The position numbers were made by a program, and so were the translations under genes. Positions 35,600 through 47,254 of a DNA stretch of 64,000 nucleotides are shown piece by piece (position 1 is the stretch's first letter; each line of letters begins with the position of its first letter). The notes beneath the pieces are model-generated. The model saw only the letters and a program-made list of their open reading frames with translations, made no database searches and was not told the origin of the DNA. The stretch comes from Diabrotica undecimpunctata (taxonomy: Eukaryota > Arthropoda > Insecta > Coleoptera > Chrysomelidae): positions 28,855,644 to 28,919,643 of the forward strand of contig NC_092806.1 in assembly GCF_040954645.1 (NCBI RefSeq). Reading direction: 5' to 3'.

Positions 35600-36058
35600 C
35601 TGATTTAAAACTCTGAATGAGTTGCAGTTAAAAAATACTACAAAGTAGCTGGTAGATGGATGCCTGGGAATTCCGGTATTGGGGGAATGAGGGGCCAATG
35701 TAGCAGCTAAGAAAGGAACAAAGCAGGTGTGTTTCCCCTTTTATATCCGGATCTGAATCCTTTTATTCATATCCAAAATATAAAACTGATATGCGGAAGT
35801 GGACCCTAGATTAACACCTGGCAAAATGGAATGGGAGGACCGATTGTCGTCAGACTAAGAGCGTCGTCGGCTCAGTCTTGTTAGGAAAGCATCTAACTGC
35901 TTTGAGAAGAGATCAAATTCGGGAGGTAGTACAGGTCCTCATAGGTCGCGCTAATCTCGAGAGACACCAAAATATCTATGGTCTCAGCCAATCAGCAATG
36001 TGGCCCAGGTGTGAGGAGAGGGCAGAGGGAGCCGAACACTTTGTGGGCTACTGACCTG
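35600..36058 (+). mobile_element. R1/I-like retrotransposon RNase H and zinc-cluster fragment
   Basis: Translation gives GRWMPGNSGIGG (PGHSGI.GN RNase H end), NVAAKKGTKQ, LTALRRDQIREV-like and LIGRANLERHQNIYGLSQ, then RCEERAEGAEHFVGY. This is a C..C...H....C cluster with the first and last cysteines mutated. Immediately afterwards the sequence switches to a family-D RT, so the border at about 36058 is an insertion junction. Confidence 0.75.
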
Positions 36059-36965
36059 GAAAATTACAGAGGAATTAATTTATTAAACACAACACTAAAA
36101 TTAACAACCAAAGTGATAACAAATAAACTGAATGAAATTATAACACTAGCAGAAGAACAACAACGTTTTAGGTCGGGAAGATCATGCACCGACGCTTTAT
36201 TTATAATGAAGCAAGTGCAAGCGAATTCATTAGAATACAACAAACCGGCATATCTATGTTTCGTGGACCTTAAGAAGGCATTTGATCGGGTTAAATTAAA
36301 GGACTTTACCCACTTATTGTACGCAAGAGAGATACCTTTAGGAATAACCAAAATGATCGAAAATATCTACCAAAACAACATAATAAAAGTCAAAGTAGAA
36401 GAAGAACTAACCGACCCTATTGAAGCTGGCAATGGGATAAGACAGGGAGATTCCCTGAGTCCTCTATTGTTCAACCTGATTAAGGATGCAATAATAAAAA
36501 AAGTAAGAATTAAAAAGGATACCAAATGGGAGAAAAACAACTTAAATAATCTGCTATGCAGACGACGCAATACTACTCTCTCAAAGTGAAGATGATTTAC
36601 AATTTATGCTGCACCAATTCAATATAACCGCCAGAAAATTTAACATCTAAATTTCTCGAAAAAATACAATATACATGATTATAACAGCAAATTTACTAAT
36701 AGGAAGGAAGGTCAGATAATAGAACAATTGATGGAGATTAAATATCTAGGCATCACATTATCATGGTGGAGAATATCAAGGACTGGGTAAGATCATATAA
36801 GCCGAATAACAACAAATAGACTAAAAAAGACGGCAAGAGACAGTTCCCCAATAGGAAGACGATCAGTAGGAAGACCACGAAAACGATGGAACGACAACTT
36901 ACTGGAGGCACATTGAAAAACAGACAGAATCATATCTACATAAAAAGAAGACGAAAAGAAAAAGT
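36058..36965 (+). mobile_element. Non-LTR retrotransposon RT, family D, 5' truncated
   Basis: The frame has DLENYRGINLLNTTLKLTTK, then FRSGRSCTDALFIMKQVQ, LCFVDLKKAFDRVKLK (motif A) and IRQGDSLSPLLFNLI (motif B). A frameshift follows at the LCRRRN position, which is the YADD box read out of frame. Broken sequence continues to SPIGRRSVGRPRKRWNDNL and a GAAGACGAAAAGAAAAAG end near 36965. Same tail as the copy at 15220. Confidence 0.87.
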
Positions 36966-36969
36966 GTCT

Positions 36970-37990
36970 TTCGGGAGCAGCACAACAGAACGTTTACTGT
37001 TAAACCTCAATCCCATTTTGCACAAGGAAAAGCCGTACCTTGTACAGGCATAGAGCCTAAAACGAGGTTTCATAACTCAGTTCAGCAGTGGCCTTCATCA
37101 ATTTTTCTCTTCCACTTCTGTTCAGCTATTACAATTTTTTTAATAACCTTTTATGTTGTTTTAAACAATATTCGCTTAGCAATTTTTTTTCGCTAGATAT
37201 TTGCTTGGAAGAGCGAATCATACTAATTTTTGTCAAAGGTTTATGTATCTTGTATTCCTAAATATACTTATTTGGGACATATAGTCTATTAAGGTGAAAA
37301 TATAATCTTTTTTAGTCAGCAAAGTTGTAATACCAACTTCTTAAAAATCAACTATGATTCATTTTAAATGTTAAAATTATCCCTTAACACATAACAAACA
37401 TTGGTGTCATCGCTTACTCATACAGTAAAAGAATTGATACGATAAAGATTCTAGAAATTGTTGTTCAAGTAAATACAGCATATTTGTTTTTATTGTGTGC
37501 ACCAATATAAAAAATATATAATGTACGATAACTTAACGCCATATTTGAGTCTCAGTAATGCATCAATAAAATATTATTGCAATTCATCCGACTTCTTTGA
37601 CTTTAGTTCTTAATCGTTTATTCTGTAAAATGTCTTATTATTAAATTATTTTCCCGACAATGATCATAGAAAATGTAACTAAAATACAACAACAACAGCA
37701 ACTGCCGTCTGCAGTTGATCTGTCTATTAAGTGGAAACAATATTAGTTATCTCGCTAAACTTGTAATATTAACAATAAATTTTTTCAGTATCTGTTTATA
37801 TAGTGGATTCTTCAATTTTTGTAAGGAATTCCTCATTGGTCAGTGTTCAACTCTACTCGTATCAAACTATCTGTGAAAATGTATGAATTTCATTGATACA
37901 GAATGAAATCGCACAGCTATAATAGAAAGAAACACGTTTAAACTCTTCAGGAATACATCCTTAAATATAATATAATTTCTTTTATATTGT
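36970..37990. other. Intron stretch without genes
   Basis: AT-rich intron up to the last visible trio exon. No coding, inverted-repeat or RNA structure was recognised. Confidence 0.45.
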
Positions 37991-37995
37991 TACAG

Positions 37996-38118
37996 GTGTT
38001 GGATTGGTTAGCAAACCACGGTGAAGTATTCATCAGAAAGAATACAGGCATCGGCCGAAATCTTCAGAAAGCCAGAGTCTACCAAAAGAGTCACGAACAT
38101 TTTGAAAACGTCGCACAG
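37996..38118 (+). CDS. trio: Trio exon: spectrin repeat 3, second part (last exon in window)
   Basis: A 41-codon exon in phase 0 at both ends follows TATTGTTACAG and ends at GTAAGT. The translation, VLDWLANHGEVFIRKNTGIG then LQKARVYQKSHEHFENVAQ, matches VLDWIENHGEAFL and the following helix of Trio. The next expected segment begins NTYTNA in the family. I could not find it in the remaining 25.9 kb, so the following intron runs past the window end. Confidence 0.94.
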
Positions 38119-38851
38119 GTAAGTTGAACGTTTGTGTTTTCTCAATTAATTTTTTGAAAGTTATTATTATGTAATATTACATTTTGTACAATATATATCG
38201 AGGTTGACATGCTTTTGCCGATTTTTAAAAACAGGAGACTCGGTTTTGAGTATATTCCAGGAATTTATTCTTTTAGAGCATTTAGATCATTCCATTTACA
38301 ATAGATCTGCCAAATAAGTACATATTGGCTCTTGGGACATGCAGGATACTAATTACATACATCAGATACTAAATACAGCGAAGTTTTAAGAGTTCGCAAC
38401 CCGCAGAAATGCAACAGAACATATTCAGAAAATCGCAAATGAGCCATGCCCTATACAGAGCTAGAATATCATGAAAACGACTGAAATCAAGAAAAATCTT
38501 TAGTGAAACAGTACAGGTTTAGCATTTCGAGCATTCTCTATTCCTCAAGTTCGATGGACTGTCTAAATTTTAAACTTTACAGTATGGAAAAACATCCTTA
38601 GATTAATCGTTAGGAGTCGCTTCACTAAATTCAAATATAAAACTAAAAAAAAGGCTATGTAAATGTGATAGTTAGGAAATGCAAAATGTGGAACATATTT
38701 TCAGATACAAAAACTGCCCCACCGGTATAACCTCGAAAATTTGAGCTCGCAAATAAAAATGTAACCAACGTGTACTGTACTATAAAAATGGTCGAAACCA
38801 TACTGTTTTGGATGTTTTTGGACTACATTCTATCAATTTAAGTATAATATC

Positions 38852-39800
38852 TACAAGGTGGGGCAAAAGTAATCATCCTAGTGTCATGTCCATGTCAAAT
38901 TGGTTTTGACATTTGTGAAGTTAACCAATGCAGAATACAAATCGTCAAGCCATAAATTGGTTTACTCCGCAAGAACGCTGAATAATCATTTCATTTTTTT
39001 GCGCAACAATTCGTCAGTGTGAATTTCGTCGCAGATTTCCTGGTCATCCTACACCAACTGGACAAACGCTGCGGCGTTTTGAAAGTCGGTTTGCAGAGAC
39101 TGGAACAATACAAGATGCTCCCAATGCTGACCGTCCTCTAAGCAGCAGTTCTGCTGAGAATATTGTTGCTGTTGCCCAAGATGTTAAAGATGAGCCTGTA
39201 ACATCTACAAGACGACGTGCCACGCAATTGGGCATTAACCGGCGGTCCCTACACAGAATTTTGGTCAAAGATTGTGTCAGACAGTGCATCAGCTGTTAGC
39301 TGTTTTACCAAACGAAACGTGTTTTACCTACGGTAGAGCCATCCTCTCAAAAATCTCAAAGGAGAGGAGGACGATTTTTCATCGAAAATTATCACGAGCA
39401 ATTAGGCTCATTTTCATCTTAAACAAAATCTTCTTTATTTTGATAAATGGCGATTGGAGAACATGTGGTTCCAACAGGACGGTGCAACGGCACACAATCG
39501 ATATTCTGAATTAATGATTTCCGGGTAGCTTAATCTCTCGTTTTGGGGATTTGCACTGGCCGGCCAGATCACCCGATACTTTTTTATTGGGTTTTTTGAA
39601 GCCACGGGTTAACGTCAACAAGCCTCAGACTCTTGAATCCCTTAAGGAGAATAGTCGCCAGAAATGCGAGAACCTGTCGGCGGAAGTTCTGGCAAGAGGA
39701 TGATAAATTAAATAAACTAATTTCATAAGCAGAACCAAAGTTTTTCATTAAAAAAATACAGCTAAAGAACATCGAGTGATAACTTTAGGCCCACCTTGTA
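38852..39800 (+). mobile_element. Mariner-like transposon, internally deleted
   Basis: The termini read TACAAGGTGGGGCAAAAGTA at the left and, on the other strand, TACAAGGTGGGCCTAAAGTT at the right, both including the TA target. Internal coding fragments in changing frames give TPTGQTLRRFESRFAETGTI, TRRRATQLGINRRSLHRILV and MWFQQDGATAHN. The last holds the second catalytic aspartate. At 949 bases it is shorter than a full element, and several stops are present. Confidence 0.88.
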
Positions 39801-41810
39801 TAATTTACCGTTCATTGAGATTATCTCTACTCCTTCGAGTATATTTTTCCATTGTATAGTTTCGACAAACTAAAATAACAGTGCCTTGTCTCATGATAAT
39901 TTTTTGTATATTTAAATTACCTGAGAAGACCCTTGATCGCGTCTGTATGGCCAAATCGTGCGATAATACCCTTTGTTCCTTTTTCGGAACATTTTTGCTT
40001 GATTAAAAAATAAAAATAGTAGATTTGAGTTAAATTTGCTGCCTACTCGCTTGTGATTGGTTGAAACACGACCACCTTTACACCAGAAAAATTGAGAACT
40101 GAAAAATTCTGTTATTTCATTTCACATATAGATTAAGTACTATTAGAAATTCTTCGGTTATGTTTCGACAGCGATAGTTTTGCATTTTATTTTCATTCAA
40201 ACATCACGATGTTGTGACTTGACTGAACCCTGTACAGTTTTGATAGCAAAGTTGTACATAATGAATTGGAAGAGATTAAAACATAAAACAAAAAAACTAT
40301 CATTCTAATAATAAAAAAAAATTATAAAACAATAATATATATATTGGCAATTTTTTGTTTTTTTTTTAATACGCAATAGATCGTACTCAGCAAACTACAA
40401 CAATTTCTAAATATAACATTTACGTTACAAAAAAAAATCAAAAAGGGTACGGTTTGTATTTTTGTTTTTATTTAATAAGAAACCAGGAAGTATGCATCAA
40501 TGTCGGAAATTATATTTAATTTATTAACTCTGACGTCTGTCAATCGTCCTCAATTTTGTTTATCGCTTTTTGATCTCAATTTTACTCACGAGATTTTTTA
40601 ATCCTAACAATGGTGCACATATTTATGTAAATTTTTTCGCATTATAATCCTATTATGGTCAGAGACTTTGATGAAGCTGGGACAAGTTGAAAATATTTTT
40701 TGCCCTTACCACATAAGTTCAAATATTTCGAGAATTGACCCTCAGACTTGATCCTAAACAAAACCTGCTCGGTCACGGTCTTGGAATCCCGACATCCTCG
40801 AGAGTAATCATAATAAGAACTGGTGGTGGACAACTGCACGCGATGATATTTTTAATCGTGGATATAATAATAAAATCGCATATTTTACTACCGTAGTTCA
40901 TTGAACGCGAGCATCGAGCATGTACAATTTATTGTTGATATTTTGTAGGTACAGTGAAGTACTTGGTGGATATTATAACAAAATTGTAAATAATGGTAGA
41001 ACTATTATGTGGTAACTATTTAGCGGATAAAGCTACTGTATAAAATAAACTGTTTTTTGAAATTTTTGTGTGGAAGAAAAAGTAAAAGTAACTTGTACGT
41101 AAGTAAGGTTGTACTTGTACTGTATTAACAATTTAATAGGGTTCTAATATACATAATCGTTCAAAATTATAACGCTGTTGACATTCTCGCGAAACAAATT
41201 TAATTTGACGCGCATTGTGGCATTCTGCATAACTCACGAAAGAAAATATTTAGAAAATATTTAAAGCTGCATTATATAATTAGAGAAAATTATAAGAAAT
41301 TTTGAAAATATAAAATTTTATGAAATTGCCGACCAATTGAAATACACAATTAAATTTTTGTCAAATAAGTTAATAATATTAATGTTACAATCATTTTATT
41401 AAAAATTCCATTACGTATTTTTCTTCAGAATGTTATTTTAATAGTATAGTCATAATTTGGAGTGACGGGAATAAAAACCGGTGGCCGTATGTTGTGTGCC
41501 GTCTTAATGAATAACATACTAACATACTGTCGTTTCAAGATGATTCAAATGAACGGTAAGTGCTAATATCAACTTTTAGTGTATTATTAAAGTTAGAAAT
41601 CAACAAGAAAGTCATTAAACTGTTACATTCTACGAATGAAAAAAAAATTCTTTACAAACTAGAAAATTTACTAAGATAAAAATTTTTTTCAATGTATCTT
41701 TTCGAATTAACAAAAAATCTATGTTTAAAAAATTCTACAGTCAACCTTGAAGAATGAAAAACCAAAGTACCAAACAAAATTGACACTTTGTTTTTAAATA
41801 GTAAACAAAA
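39801..41810. other. Intron stretch without genes
   Basis: AT-rich intron, about 2 kb. A short tract around 40270-40450 is very A/T-rich. No recognisable coding sequence, inverted repeat or RNA gene. Confidence 0.45.
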
Positions 41811-41814
41811 ACTC

Positions 41815-41990
41815 CTTCTTCTTCTTATTACGACGTCTTCTAACGAAGGTTGGCGATCACTTCTTTAAACGCTTCCCTATCTTTTGCAACGTGAAATATC
41901 TGTTCAACACTGAGGTTAGTCCAATCTTATGTTCCTAGGTTTGCCAAGGTTTCTTCTTTCTTCTTTTCTTCCCTCTATTCTTCCTCCAAA
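41815..41990 (-). mobile_element. Non-LTR retrotransposon 3'-tail fragment
   Basis: Minus-strand reading gives DWTNLSVEQIFHVAKDREAF then KEVIANLR and a GAAGAAGAAG end, a typical retroelement C-terminus (W..LS...L...A.DR..W...VA). Confidence 0.68.
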
Positions 41991-42530
41991 CTCCAAATAA
42001 CCAATATTCACAAAAAATAGGACACTACACTTTTAAATTTATAGTAGATTCTCCTGGACTGATTTATCTGTAGCCTCTTAATTTTGCAATTTCTGATGGT
42101 AATGTTATTATATTACAGAAAAATAAACAACTTTATTTAATATTTGGACTTTTATCTAGAAATTCTTTATCCAAAACGAGATACTAAAAATAATTGTATA
42201 AAAATATATTTCAATATTGGTTTGAAATAAGAAGATCTTCAATAAATTTAAGTCTTTTTGAAGTGAAGCTTCTATACAGGCGATCTATTAATTTTTCTCT
42301 TTATGAAAATACAGAGAAGATCGTCACTAAATTAGCGACACGAAATAGTTGGAAAAGATTTTTTCTTTCGAACTAATAAAGAAAATATGCAGTTTATTAG
42401 CGGTAACCGATTTCTTTGTCACGATAATGCACATAATCTAACTACGCAATTGTTTTTGACAACATATATGGGTATGCTTCTTCAAGTTCCGCTTCTATCG
42501 GAGATTGAAAATCATTGTGGCAATTATAAT

Positions 42531-42822
42531 TTTATATAACATTAAAACACTGAAAACTTTTGTTTTTAAAACTTCCACAAAATTTGTTATAAATTCTTAT
42601 CACTACAATTGTTGCGGCAGCTTGCCTTTCTCAAGGGATCTATTTTTGGTATGTGCACTTGACATTTTTTGTGTCGCTTTGTTTTGTATGTTTCACTTGA
42701 CTTTGGTATGTGTCACTTGAGAAAGGCACGCTGCCGAAACAGCTGTAGTGATAAAAATTTATAATAATTTTTGTGGAAGTTTTGAAAACAAAGTTTTTAG
42801 TGTTTTATTGTTACATAAAATA
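42531..42822. repeat. Foldback element, arms of about 100 bp
   Basis: The left arm contains AAACTTCCACAAAATTTGTT and GGCAGCTTGCCTTTCTCAAG. The right arm (about 42714-42822) carries the inverse, with CTTGAGAAAGGCACGCTGCC and TTTTTGTGGAAGTTTTGAAA. A spacer of about 75 bases separates them. It is non-coding and probably a snap-back MITE. Confidence 0.82.
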
Positions 42823-43259
42823 AATTTCCATCAAGTAACGGTCGAATCCATCACTTAATTATAATTTTGTTTGTTATTATTATTTTTTATTTTTTCTAAT
42901 CTTGTAAGATATGCCGTATATATATATATATTTATTCAACTACTCCTTGCAGTTTTGTTCTCACATTATTTTATAACTACTTCGTAAAATTATAAAGCTA
43001 ATAGTTCCCTTATTTCAAGATATTTTGTTTCAAATATTTTAAATAAGCCAATTTATGATCAACCCTTTTTAAAAAGCCGTCTCTACCAAGACTGCATATT
43101 TTTTTTATTAATTTTTTGTTACCGCACAAATTAATTTGTTAAGTTCCTTTTTCATTTATTTGAAATACAGTTAATCCATTGCGAATAGGACTTAAGATTA
43201 GATTAGGATTTTTTTTATTTCTGTACATATACATCAACAGAAAAATACACGTTTTGTAC

Positions 43260-44562
43260 ATGTACATCAACAGAAAAACTGTTAAAAATTAAATTTTCTA
43301 TCAAAGTGTCATCTTTTAAAGTAAGAAATAATTTTTTTTTACAAAAATATATTCAAAACACGAAGCAAAAAAAATACGAAATAATCCGATTTTTCTTTTT
43401 TACCCCATAACTTTTTATGCCGGGATATAGGCATTGCTTCACAGAAAAAATTGATCCTTTCTCTTCAAAATGAGGTTTGGTAGAAGTCTTTGGGATTCAT
43501 AGTGTCTGAGATACGATTTTCCAAATTTCGCCACTCACACCATTTTTGGGCAATTTTTCCTATTTATTCGCAAACATTGTTCTATAACTTTTGTCTACAG
43601 TTTTAGGTATATACAAGGGTACATTTATTAGAAAGAAAAATCAATTTCCTTTAAAATGGTCGATTATAGAAGGTTATAGGACCAATTTTGAGCAAGATAT
43701 GGTCCTTCAAAATTTTCTACTTTTACCGATTTTTGCTATTTGCTACGTGAACTTCGGCTATTTTTAAAATTTCCAATTATAACTTTTTTTCTTGTATATT
43801 TAAGTTGCATTATGGTTCGCCAAAGTGTGATGCTTGCAACGATTTGTATATTCCTAAATGTATAAGGAAATAGTTATAACTAGAAACTATAAAAATATCC
43901 GTAATACTTAGTAAAAATCGTTGCAAGCTTCACACTTTGACAAACCATATCTTCGTTACCGTTAGTCTTAGAATATTTTACAATAGACTATTTTAAAGTA
44001 CAGAAAATAGGTTTTCTTTTTGATATGGTAAAACATATACCTAAATGTGCAAAAAAGGTATAATGAGAAATTTAAAAAATAGCCGTAGAACTTAACAAAA
44101 ATTGATAAAAGCAGAAATCTTTGAAGAATCATATCTTGCTTAAAATTAGTGCTAGAACTTCCTAGGTCGTTTTAAAGGATATTGATTTTTATTTCAATTA
44201 AATGTTCCATTGTATATACCTAAATCTGCGTAGAATAAAGTTATAGGATAATTTGCGAAAAAAGAGAAAAATGGCTCAAAAATGGTGTGCGTGGCGAACT
44301 TTGAAAAAACGTATCTCAGATATTATAAATTCTAGAGACTTCTACTAAACGGCATTTTGAAGAGGAAGGATAGTTGTTTTCTATGAAGCAATGTCTATAC
44401 TTATACCTTCGTGGAAAAAAGACTTACGGGACAAAAAAGAAAAAACGTCTTTGTTCGTGTTTTTTTACTTGGTTTTTAAATATATTTTTGTTATTATTTT
44501 TGACGTTAAAAGGTGACATTTTGATAGTAAATTTAATTTTGATAACATTTTCTATGTATGCT
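43260..44562. repeat. Large imperfect palindrome, arms of about 600 bp
   Basis: Sequence from about 43260 to 43880 recurs inverted from about 43900 to 44562. Matching blocks include GCATTGCTTCACAGAAAA against GCATTGCTTCATAGAAAA, CACACCATTTTTG (both arms), and GTGTGATGCTTGCAACGATT against GTGTGAAGCTTGCAACGATT. There is no coding content. Divergence between arms is noticeable, so it is an old inverted-repeat transposon or an inverted duplication. Confidence 0.8.
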
Positions 44563-45099
44563 CATAAGAAAAATGCATAGAATTTACCCAAACACATCCT
44601 AGCGCATAGGGACTAATTCAACCATTTTTTTAAATTACGACATAATCAATAGCCTACTGTACTAAATATACTTTTTATATAGTAAATTAATTACACATTT
44701 TTTTATTCACTAATATTTCTATTCTTTTCACACCTGTTAGAGGTAGAACATTTTTCTGTTTTCTCTAATACGTTGTATGAAAGTGATAATAATTTACTTC
44801 AGTGAAATATCCAAAATAAATTTATAAGTACATAAAAACTTGAAATAAATTTACAATGAAGTGTTATGACCACAGTATTAGAGAGTTTGAATTGTTTAAA
44901 ATCAAAACCGTTTCCAAAATGTGGTTGCATGACATCACTGCCAGTGTAGTTTAAGATATCGGTTTTATGTTTCTAGTTCGAAGTGTATGGCTATAAACTT
45001 GACCTAAAGTAGAATGTAATGGATTATTTTGAACCGATACTCGTAGTTGTCCACTACAAAATAAAACAAAACAATGAATGAAACATGACGCATCCTACA

Positions 45100-45541
45100 A
45101 GTCGTCGTTGTAGACGCGGCCACGAAACGCGAAATCTCCGCGATGAGCGCGCACCATGGCAACGGCAACCTGCTTGCTAGCTCCCGAACTGCAACTTTTC
45201 TTGCTCTCTGCGACCCGCCTCCATCGGCCAACTGGAAACGAGGAGCCTTCCAAGCAACAGTTTTACGCAACACCTCATTCGAAAACGGTCGAAACGTCGC
45301 GCAGTACATTCGCGCGCTACCGATTCAAATTTTCAAGTTGAAAACGTTGATGTAGGACAATTTAGTGTGGAAAACACTGGTAGTTTAATGGTGTTCTTTA
45401 TATTTTATTGGTGTAGTCACTAAAATGTGTAATGGACGTTTAATTACCGTGAACGAGAATTGTAGTTTTATGTACAATTAAATAGTGTCTCAATAGGGAC
45501 TTTATGTAGTAGATTCAAAGGAATGTTGAGTGAATGGTTTT
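45100..45541 (+). promoter_or_regulatory. CpG-dense island with downstream splice donor, possible alternative first exon
   Basis: From about 45105 to 45350 the sequence is far richer in CG dinucleotides than anything around it (clusters such as GACGCGGCCACGAAACGCG and GATGAGCGCGCACC). It has no recognisable protein and lies inside the last trio intron on either reading. A perfect GTAAGT donor stands at 45542-45547. The arrangement fits a non-coding first exon of a shorter trio transcript or of a nested gene. This is inference; no TATA box or initiator was convincing. Confidence 0.4.
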
Positions 45542-45664
45542 GTAAGTAATTGCAGTTTTAACTTCAGTTTCTTTTAATTTTTTAAAGAAATCTATGCATT
45601 AACTGGCGTTTTCTTCAATATTTATTACGTTTTGTTATTTCACAGTTTTTGTTAAAATTCTCGA

Positions 45665-45942
45665 TTATTAAGCACTGGCCAGTAAACAGTGTTTTGTATT
45701 CAAATTACTACTACTTCCACCAATTTTTTTAAAAGTTTTTAATCTGTTTAAGAATTAATTTAATAGAATTTTTAACAATTCTTGACAGATTAAATAGTTT
45801 ATTAAAAATTGGTGGAAGTAGTAGTAATTTGAATACAAGACATTGTTTTTATTAAGCAGTGGCCAGTAAACAATGTTGCATATTCAAATTGCTACTACTT
45901 CCACCAATTTTTAAAAAAACTATTTAATCTGTTAAGAATTAT
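45665..45942. repeat. Three copies of one segment in alternating orientation
   Basis: A segment of about 75-95 bases occurs forward at 45665-45764, inverted at 45776-45848 and forward again at 45848-45942. Shared blocks are ACTACTTCCACCAATTTTT and CACTGGCCAGTAAACA. The first and second copies, or the second and third, could each form a hairpin. Confidence 0.82.
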
Positions 45943-46509
45943 TAGACATTTTATTTGATTCAATTGTTTGTTTTTGTAAGTTACGTTTATTATTCGCTTT
46001 CGAAGTTTTAGCATCTATTGAGTAAGGTTAATTTCTGAGATCTTTCAAGAATACATTTTCCTTCCGATTAGTCGTTCTTGAATTTTGTTATGGGTTAATA
46101 ACGCGCTGCTTTCAATTCCTTTTTATAATTAAAGTCTATTTAAGTGACAGCTCATTACAAATGCAAATAGTCACAAATCTTCAAACAGTGGGTAAGGGTG
46201 GTCAAAGTTAAATAACTCAAAATAATATCTTCTCAGTTGAAATGTACTAGATATTACTGTTCAAAGAGAAACACACCTGTTCACTTAGAAATTACAATAC
46301 AAACCCACGATTATATACCTAATATAGGTATAAAAATAAATGACCAGTGTCGGAACATCAAAAAGGGACAGATTTTAGAGGGAAAAGATTATATGTTCAA
46401 TATATTAATGTTAAAGCGGATAAATCGTATTGATGTCTGTTTAGACATAAAATTTGGACAATGTAGATAAATTAAAAACTTACTGATGAACTTAAAATAA
46501 ATTATGGAC

Positions 46510-47060
46510 TTTCATCTCTTCACCTGTTTCAGATTCGTGTTTCGGTCCGATAGGAATTAGTATGAGTTGACAAACTTCTTCAATGTTATTATTAAGAGTC
46601 CACATTTTTTCTTCTTTTTTCATTTTGTTTACGGCATTGGACCAGTTATCTCGCGTTACTTTTTTTTATAGAATTTAATAAAAATTGTCGGACGTCCTTC
46701 AATTTAAAAGTTATAATTTGTCTTTAACCTTTTACTTGAGCCTATACGAACTATATTGGATCATTTTATTCAAGTCCGTTAAAAATATCTGCATTTTTTT
46801 CCATGAAACTGGTTGGGATAACAACCGCAGCATAATTTGGTAGAAATTTCAATACGTGAGAAAAATAATCCTCAAAAACATCGGAGATCATTTCTTCGTG
46901 GTAATCTTCAGTGGATTTCGATTTCGATTTTATAAACTCCAGTAAACCAGTCTCCACAAAACTATTTTCGCTGTCAATATGCCTGATTATGAATCTGTCA
47001 TTTTTTCCTGTGGGAGCATTTAAACTAGTTGAATATTCTTCTAGAACGGACTGTCGAAAA
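46510..47060 (-). pseudogene. DDE_3-type transposase fragment
   Basis: Minus-strand reading gives APTGKNDRFIIRHIDSENSF then VETGLLEFIKSKSKSTEDYH, EEMISDVFEDYFSHVLKFLP and NYAAVVIPTSF. Intact insect transposases of the IS630/DDE_3 type have FKSKSKSGDYHEEM and VIVMDNASYHS here, so the catalytic DNA motif is lost. After breaks, KVTRDNWSNAVNKMKKEEKM and an acidic end resemble the C-terminus of the same family. Confidence 0.65.
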
Positions 47061-47254
47061 CTTTAGCCAGATCTGATCAAACTCTCGTCTGTTCTAAATT
47101 TTTTGATAGTTTTTAAATATCGCCTTCGCCAGCAAAATAATTTCTGTTGTATCTACTGGAATGGATGGATAAAATGTTGGAATCTCCTTGTTTAAATAGA
47201 ACGACTGAACTTTTCTTCAAAGAACGTTTCTGTGCTTGGCGGAGGAAGACGATA

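Noticed and set aside
45140..45175. Possible RFX X-box (CACCATGGCAACGGCAAC)
   Set aside because: Only one half-site (GGCAAC) matches; the other half departs from consensus, so it is not enough to call.
45004..45355. Three frames of 61-101 residues in the CpG-dense island
   Set aside because: High GC simply suppresses stops; the translations are arginine/alanine rich, show no family, and lie on both strands.
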